From: Marinilabiliales bacterium
GTDB lineage: Bacteria > Bacteroidota > Bacteroidia > Bacteroidales > UBA12077
Assembly: GCA_002869305.1 (NCBI GenBank)
Contig: PKTC01000144.1
Coordinates: forward strand, 1 to 11,951
Direction: 5' to 3'
DNA: 11,951 bases
Position numbers and translations under genes: made by a program
Shown here: one piece after another, positions 7,452 to 11,951 of the stretch
How positions within the stretch are numbered: position 1 is the stretch's first letter
Layout: the number at the start of each line of letters is the position of its first letter
The notes under the pieces: model-generated
Told to the model about the DNA's origin: nothing
The model's database searches: none
What the model saw: the letters and a program-made list of their open reading frames with translations, nothing else

Positions 7452-9833
7452 ATGATTAAAAACTTATTCAATATAATGTTTAGAGTTTTATTAAGAAACA
7501 AATGGTTTTCATTTCTAAATATTATGGGTTTAGCGTTTGGAATTGCTTGTTTTACCTACATCTTTCTTTTATTAAAATATGAACTTGAATACGACAGATT
7601 TCACGAAGATGTTAGCAGAATATACCGGATCAGCCAAAAAGCTTATTCAACCAAGGGAGAAAATATATTTGCTGGGTGCCAACATAAGTTTAGTGATTAT
7701 ATATTAGAAAATTCTGAGCATATCGAACATATGGCAAGATTTGCCCCCAACCGTGAAACACAGATTTCCTATAAAGAAAATGTATATAAAGATGGACCAA
7801 CTCAATTTGTTGAACAAGACATTTTTAAAATAATAAGTTTACCATTTAAACTATGAGATAAAAATACATGTTTAGAAAGACCTTTTACGGCTGTAATAAC
7901 AAATAAAGCTGCCAATAAATATTTTGGAGAAGAAAACCCAATTGGTAAATTATTAAAAATTGATACAGCTTACTATGAGGTTACTGGAGTGCTTGAGACC
8001 TTGCCCGAGAACACACGTTTTAAATTAGATTTTTACTTATCGTGGCCAACCTATGCACTTGATCATTCTCTGGATGAACACAGATATGGGAGGTTTTTAC
8101 ACACCTACATAAAATTAAAGCCAGAAGAGAAGCCCGAGTTGTTTGAAAATTCTATTAAGAATCTACCCGAACTATTGATGGCAGAAGAAGAAAAAAGAAA
8201 CGAAGAAATAAATTTGTTTATTCAGGGTCTAAGAGACTTGCATATTACCGATACAAGTAACTATTTATGGGATTGGGAGGTTCCAACTAACACCACATAT
8301 ATTTATATTTTGGCCTTTACAGGTTTATTTATATTAATTTTATCATCATTAAATTATATTAACTTATCTACAACCAGGTATACTGCACGGCAACGGGAGA
8401 TTGCATTAAGAAAAACAGTAGGTGCATCAAAAATCAATTTAATAATTCAGTTTATTGGAGAATCAATACTGCTTGTGTTTATTGCTCATATTTTGGGAAT
8501 GTTTCTGCTTGAATTATCCTTACCTAGCTTAAACAATATTACTCAATATAGTTTAAAAGTGGTGTATTCCTCTGCCCAATTATGGTTTTACTTGATATTA
8601 ATTATATTATTTATTGGAGTGGGAGCAGGTAGTTATCCTGCGTTTTATATGTCGTCTTTTTCACCTATTCTTATTCAAAGAGGAGGTAAACATTCAAAAT
8701 ATCGTACGAACCTTAGAACTATACTATCAACAATTCAATTTACAATTTCAATAATTCTTATAATAGGAACTGCAATGATTAGCAAGCAGGTGAATTATAT
8801 GAAAAATGAGAATCTTGGATTTTTGAAAGAGCGAAAAATAATCATTGAGCTTCCTTCGGGCCATGTAAACGATGAAAATTACCTGCAAATAAAAAATGAA
8901 TTTAAAAAATTCACCGGTATTGAAGGAGCTGCAATTTCATCAAGTGTGCCCGGTAAATGGAGGTATAGGTGGAGACTTTACCCCAGTGGAGAAGAAGAAA
9001 TAAACTCACAAATGATAAATTGTATGCAGGCTGATTTTGATTATTTTAAAATATATGGCTTAAAAATAGAAGCAGGTAAAGCATTCGATGAGGATTTAAG
9101 TCGTGAAGCTAATTATGGCTATGTATTTAACGAAGCTGCTATTAAAAAGTTTGGCTGGGAAACAAATGAAGATGCATTGTCAAACACCTTGTTCGAAAGA
9201 AGAGAACCTGTTTTGGGTGTAATGAAAGATTTTCATTCAAAAGGCCTACAAATTGATATAGAACCTTTGGGTATCTTTTTGATAAGTGAGGATTACCGTT
9301 ATATAACGCTTCAGATGAATGAACTGGCTAATTATGAAAAAACAGTAATGTTTTTACAAAGTAAGTTCGGTGAGTTGTTTCCCGATTATGTATTTAATTA
9401 TTTTTTCCTGGACGAGGAATTTGACAGGCAATATAAAAGTGAAGAAAAAATTGCAAAATTATTCAAGTTATTTGCCTTTATCGGAATCTTTATCGCATCG
9501 ATAGGTTTATTTGGAATGTCCACCTTTATATGTCAAAAAAGAGAAAAAGAAATGGCTATAAGAAAAGTTAATGGTGCCAATACTTCTCAACTATTTTTTG
9601 AGTTAAGCAAAGATTTTACATGGATAGTGCTTATCGCATTTATAATTGCAATACCTATTGCATATTATGGTACAAATAACTGGCTAAATAATTTTGCATA
9701 TAAGGTTGGTATATCCTGGTTTCTAATTCTTTTCTCGGGTGCTCTGACCTGGATCGTTGCCATGCTTACAGTTTCATACCAAACTGTAAAAACTGTACGC
9801 AAGAATCCGGTTGATTCCCTTAGGATTGAATAG
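7452..9833 (+). pseudogene. ABC transporter permease P2, tandem MacB_PCD-FtsX, interrupted by an in-frame TGA
   Basis: Read through the TGA at 7854-7856, this is one frame of 793 codons with the same architecture as P1: TM1 (about 18-42), first periplasmic domain, TM2-TM4 (about 281-304, 331-358, 376-396), TM5 (423-443), second periplasmic domain and TM6-TM8 (about 670-690, 722-742, 754-779). Coupling motifs are REIALRKTVGA (about 315-325) and KEMAIRKVNGA (699-709), and the end is NPVDSLRIE. The stop at codon 135 truncates the product in the first periplasmic domain. The downstream part stays fully open for more than 650 codons with no other lesion; its first plausible restart is a GTG at 7989. 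Either a very recent pseudogene or a gene expressed by read-through, or a sequencing error. Start ATG 7452 gives MIKNLFNIMFR, like the other permeases; no clear Shine-Dalgarno. Divergent from RR2, its likely regulator. Confidence 0.85.
7854..7856 (+). other. In-frame TGA stop within permease P2
   Basis: The TGA follows PFKL and precedes DKNTCLERPF. In ungapped alignment the position is glycine in P1 (Gly139, VNGD) and P3 (Gly131, LDGR), each followed by the same 15-residue interval to the VIS/VIT/YIS segment. A single G-to-T change from GGA to TGA explains it. Confidence 0.9.
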
Positions 9834-9959
9834 TTTTTTATATTCGATGAATAGAATAAGAATTTTAAGATATTATTCATGTTATTTGACTTACTTATAG
9901 ATTTTTTAAGGATGAACGAAGTTTTAATCAAAAAACAATAATCAGATTTTAGGAAGAAG
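9834..9959. other. P2-P3 intergenic region, 126 bp, no convincing promoter or terminator
   Basis: The region holds a 7-bp inverted repeat, ATGAATA (9847-9853) and TATTCAT (9874-9880), with a 20-nt AT-rich loop and no following T-tract, so it is a weak terminator candidate at best. I found no -24/-12 element and no good TTTG / TAnnTTTG pair. P3 may therefore be transcribed together with P2, though an undetected promoter is possible. Confidence 0.3.
9951..9957 (+). promoter_or_regulatory. Purine-rich ribosome-binding site of P3
   Basis: AGGAAGA lies a few bases before the ATG at 9960. It is the clearest Shine-Dalgarno-like sequence in the window and supports this start. Confidence 0.5.
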
Positions 9960-11951
9960 ATGAAATTAATCATTAAACAGTTCTATAGAAACATAATAAG
10001 AAACAAAGTATTTGCTATCATCAATATTCTGGGCTTTTCTATAGGTATAGCTTGTGCTGTTTTAATCTTGCTGTGGGTTAATGACGAACTGAGTTATGAT
10101 AATTTTCATGAGAAAGGAAGCCGAATTTACAGAGTAGTTCAGCATATTCAATTTAATGATAAAACTACCTGGGCAATAACCCAAGGTCCATTGGGGCCTG
10201 GATTAAAAGAAGGGATTACAGGAATTGAAGATTTTTCTCGTTATGGTGTAACAGGCTGGAATATAAAAAATAGAGATGTTGAATTTTTAGAAGTGGGTGC
10301 TTATGTGGATACTTCCTTTATCAACATATTCTCTTTGCAAATTCTCGATGGGCGTAAGGAAAATTTTCTTAAAAGTAAAAGGTCTATTTATATATCTGAA
10401 GATCTGGCAAAAAGATTGTTTGGAGAAAAAGACCCTATGGGTCAAATAGTCCTAGGCAGAAATTCAATAGAATTAATGGTTGAAGGTATCTTTAAAAAAG
10501 AATTATCAAGATCAAGTTTACAGTTTGATTTTTTATTACCAATGGAGCTTGCGGCTGACTTAGGCTATTCTGTTAATAGATGGAATAACAGTGGATTTCA
10601 TAATTTTTTATTGTTGGATGATGGGGTCTCTCAATCCGAAATCGAAAATAAGATCTCGAATTTTCTTTTTGATAAACCGACACTTGAAGATAGTTCTATT
10701 TTAGCTTTACAGCCTTTACAAAATATGCATTTGGAAAAAGATTTAGATTTTGATATAGGTGGCACAGGCGATGTAACTTCTATTATAATTTTTTCATCTG
10801 CAGCATTCTTAATATTGATTTTAGCTTGCATTAATTTCATTAATTTAACAACTGCCCAGGGAATAAATCGTGCCAGAGAGGTTGGTATTAAAAAAACATT
10901 AGGGGCTTCAAAGAAAAATCTAATATTTCAGTTTTTAGGAGAAACATTTTTATATGTTTTTATAACGCATATAATTGCTTTATTTTTTGTAGAGTCTGTA
11001 ATTGATCAATTTAATAATTTTACAGCTAAGAATTTAACTATAGATTATTCCAGTAATATTATTTACCTAAGTATTATAATTCTGATCGTATGTATTGGTT
11101 TTATATCTGGGATTTATCCTGCATTTTACCTTTCATCATTTAAACCAATTGATACTTTAAAAGGAAAATTGTCACAATCCATTGGCACAGGTAAACTCAG
11201 GAAATTTTTAGTGGTTTTTCAATTTACCATATCAATTTCCTTGCTTATCATAACTTTTACAATTTTTAAGCAGTTATCATATCTTCATAATAGAGATTTG
11301 GGTTTTGATAAAAAGGGAGTAATAATAATTCCAATTTCGGAAAAAGTTAATTCTAGTTACGAATCTGTTAAAAATGAGTTGCTTAAAAATCCTAGTATTC
11401 ATGATGTAACGCGAGCATCTTTTCTACCATCCATGGGATATAATTTTTCAAATAGCCTTTGGAGCTGGGAAGGGAAACAAGAGGACAATGAAGTGTTATT
11501 TAGGTGTGGTTTTGTTGACTCAGAGTTCTTTAAAACTTTACAGATAGATATAGTTGATGGACGTGAATTTTCTATGGATTATATTTCGGATTCAGCTAAT
11601 TTATTAATTAATGAAAAAGCGGCCGAAATAATGGGACTTTCAGATCCTGTGGGATCAAATATTTATTATAAAGGGGATATAAAGCTTGAGATAATAGGTG
11701 TTTTTAAAGATTATAACTTTAAATCATTGCATAATGCAATTGAACCACAGATTATTCTTAATAACCCTAATGTATTCTGGTATATTTATTTAAAGGCTGA
11801 TTTAGAGAACATGGATAAATCTGTTAGCTATATTGAAAACATTTGGCATTCATACGAAGATAAGAATTTTGATTATTTCTTTTTAGATGATCACCTTAAC
11901 AACCAGTATGATAGCGATAAAAAAACAGGTAAGATCTTCAGAATCTTAGCA
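9960..11951 (+). CDS. ABC transporter permease P3, tandem MacB_PCD-FtsX (C-terminus beyond the right edge)
   Basis: 664 codons are open to the window edge without a stop. TM1 (about 17-41, INILGFSIGIAC) is followed by a periplasmic MacB_PCD domain (42-270), TM2-TM4 (about 271-296, 320-348, 365-392) with the coupling motif REVGIKKTLGA (306-316), TM5 (416-437) and a second periplasmic domain (about 440-655). The window ends at KIFRILA, the start of TM6, so about 130-150 residues including the last three helices and the second coupling motif are missing compared with P1. Same family as P1 and P2, sharing the IRNK..AFINILG-like N-terminus and the DPVG motif in each periplasmic domain. It should be an inner-membrane permease needing a separate ATPase. 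It has no two-component genes of its own in view and lies 126 bp after P2 in the same direction, so co-regulation with P2 is likely but unproven. Confidence 0.92.
   Translation, partial: MKLIIKQFYRNIIRNKVFAIINILGFSIGIACAVLILLWVNDELSYDNFHEKGSRIYRVVQHIQFNDKTTWAITQGPLGPGLKEGITGIEDFSRYGVTGWNIKNRDVEFLEVGAYVDTSFINIFSLQILDGRKENFLKSKRSIYISEDLAKRLFGEKDPMGQIVLGRNSIELMVEGIFKKELSRSSLQFDFLLPMELAADLGYSVNRWNNSGFHNFLLLDDGVSQSEIENKISNFLFDKPTLEDSSILALQPLQNMHLEKDLDFDIGGTGDVTSIIIFSSAAFLILILACINFINLTTAQGINRAREVGIKKTLGASKKNLIFQFLGETFLYVFITHIIALFFVESVIDQFNNFTAKNLTIDYSSNIIYLSIIILIVCIGFISGIYPAFYLSSFKPIDTLKGKLSQSIGTGKLRKFLVVFQFTISISLLIITFTIFKQLSYLHNRDLGFDKKGVIIIPISEKVNSSYESVKNELLKNPSIHDVTRASFLPSMGYNFSNSLWSWEGKQEDNEVLFRCGFVDSEFFKTLQIDIVDGREFSMDYISDSANLLINEKAAEIMGLSDPVGSNIYYKGDIKLEIIGVFKDYNFKSLHNAIEPQIILNNPNVFWYIYLKADLENMDKSVSYIENIWHSYEDKNFDYFFLDDHLNNQYDSDKKTGKIFRILA

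Noticed and set aside
7854..7856. TGA read as glycine by an alternative genetic code
   Set aside because: The missing residue is glycine, as in SR1/Gracilibacteria codes, but this is the only internal TGA in about 11 kb of otherwise intact genes, RR1 ends with TGA at the position expected from RR2, and the families are those of Bacteroidota.
7854..7890. TGA as selenocysteine
   Set aside because: I see no stable hairpin just after the TGA, and the homologous position is glycine, not cysteine or another redox residue.
7989..9833. Independent 614-residue permease gene starting at GTG 7989
   Set aside because: It is in the same frame as the upstream 134 codons, would start inside a periplasmic domain without TM1, and has no ribosome-binding site; it is the downstream part of P2.
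9841..9853. TATTC-GAT-GAATA hairpin after P2 as a terminator
   Set aside because: Five AT-rich base pairs with a three-base loop and no T-tract after it; too weak to call.
9912..9941. Nine-codon ORF (ATG to TAA) in the P2-P3 gap
   Set aside because: Too short, with AAGG directly against the ATG and no sign of conservation or a leader-peptide feature.
9665..9973. 102-codon ORF on the minus strand over the end of P2
   Set aside because: It lies antisense to the conserved C-terminal helices of P2 and has no recognisable domain; a shadow frame in AT-rich DNA.

Overview
The window looks like a chromosomal stretch from a low-GC member of the Bacteroidota (roughly one third GC by eye). The evidence is the gene families (about 800-residue tandem MacB_PCD/FtsX permeases and NtrC-type regulators paired with PAS kinases), the near absence of Shine-Dalgarno sequences, and two promoters that fit the Bacteroidota pattern TTTG / TAnnTTTG. 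The exact order cannot be read from the sequence; a marine Marinilabiliales-like lineage is only a guess.

Layout. Two copies of the same module lie side by side. Module 1 (about 1-4552) has a leftward operon, response regulator RR1 (581-1948) followed by histidine kinase HK1 (584 to beyond the left edge), divergent from permease P1 (2126-4552). Module 2 (4553-9833) has a leftward operon, RR2 (5895-7268) followed by HK2 (4553-5905), divergent from permease P2 (7452-9833). A third permease, P3 (9960 to beyond the right edge), follows P2 in the same direction. Each kinase start overlaps the end of its regulator gene (4 bp and 11 bp). P1 and HK2 converge with no base between their stop codons. 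No ATPase gene lies in the window, and there are no RNA genes, insertion sequences or CRISPR arrays. No gene-free stretch exceeds about 185 bp.

How the parts may work together. The two kinases are paralogues with two N-terminal membrane helices separated by only a few residues, a PAS-like region and (visible in HK2) a complete HisKA/HATPase core. They have almost no periplasmic domain of their own. The two regulators are paralogous REC-AAA+-Fis proteins expected to activate sigma-54 promoters. Each is divergent from an FtsX/MacB-type permease with two large periplasmic domains. This resembles Bce-type peptide-sensing modules, in which an intramembrane-sensing kinase relies on an FtsX-family permease, but with an NtrC-type regulator as the output. 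That reading is inference. Both divergent intergenic regions hold inverted repeats about 110-125 bp upstream of the permease start, where an enhancer would be expected. A -24/-12-like element precedes P1.

Oddities. P2 is interrupted by one in-frame TGA (7854-7856) where both neighbouring permeases have glycine, so it is either a very recent pseudogene or a read-through gene. Both regulators carry GAFTDA/GAYTDA in place of the canonical GAFTGA sigma-54 loop.
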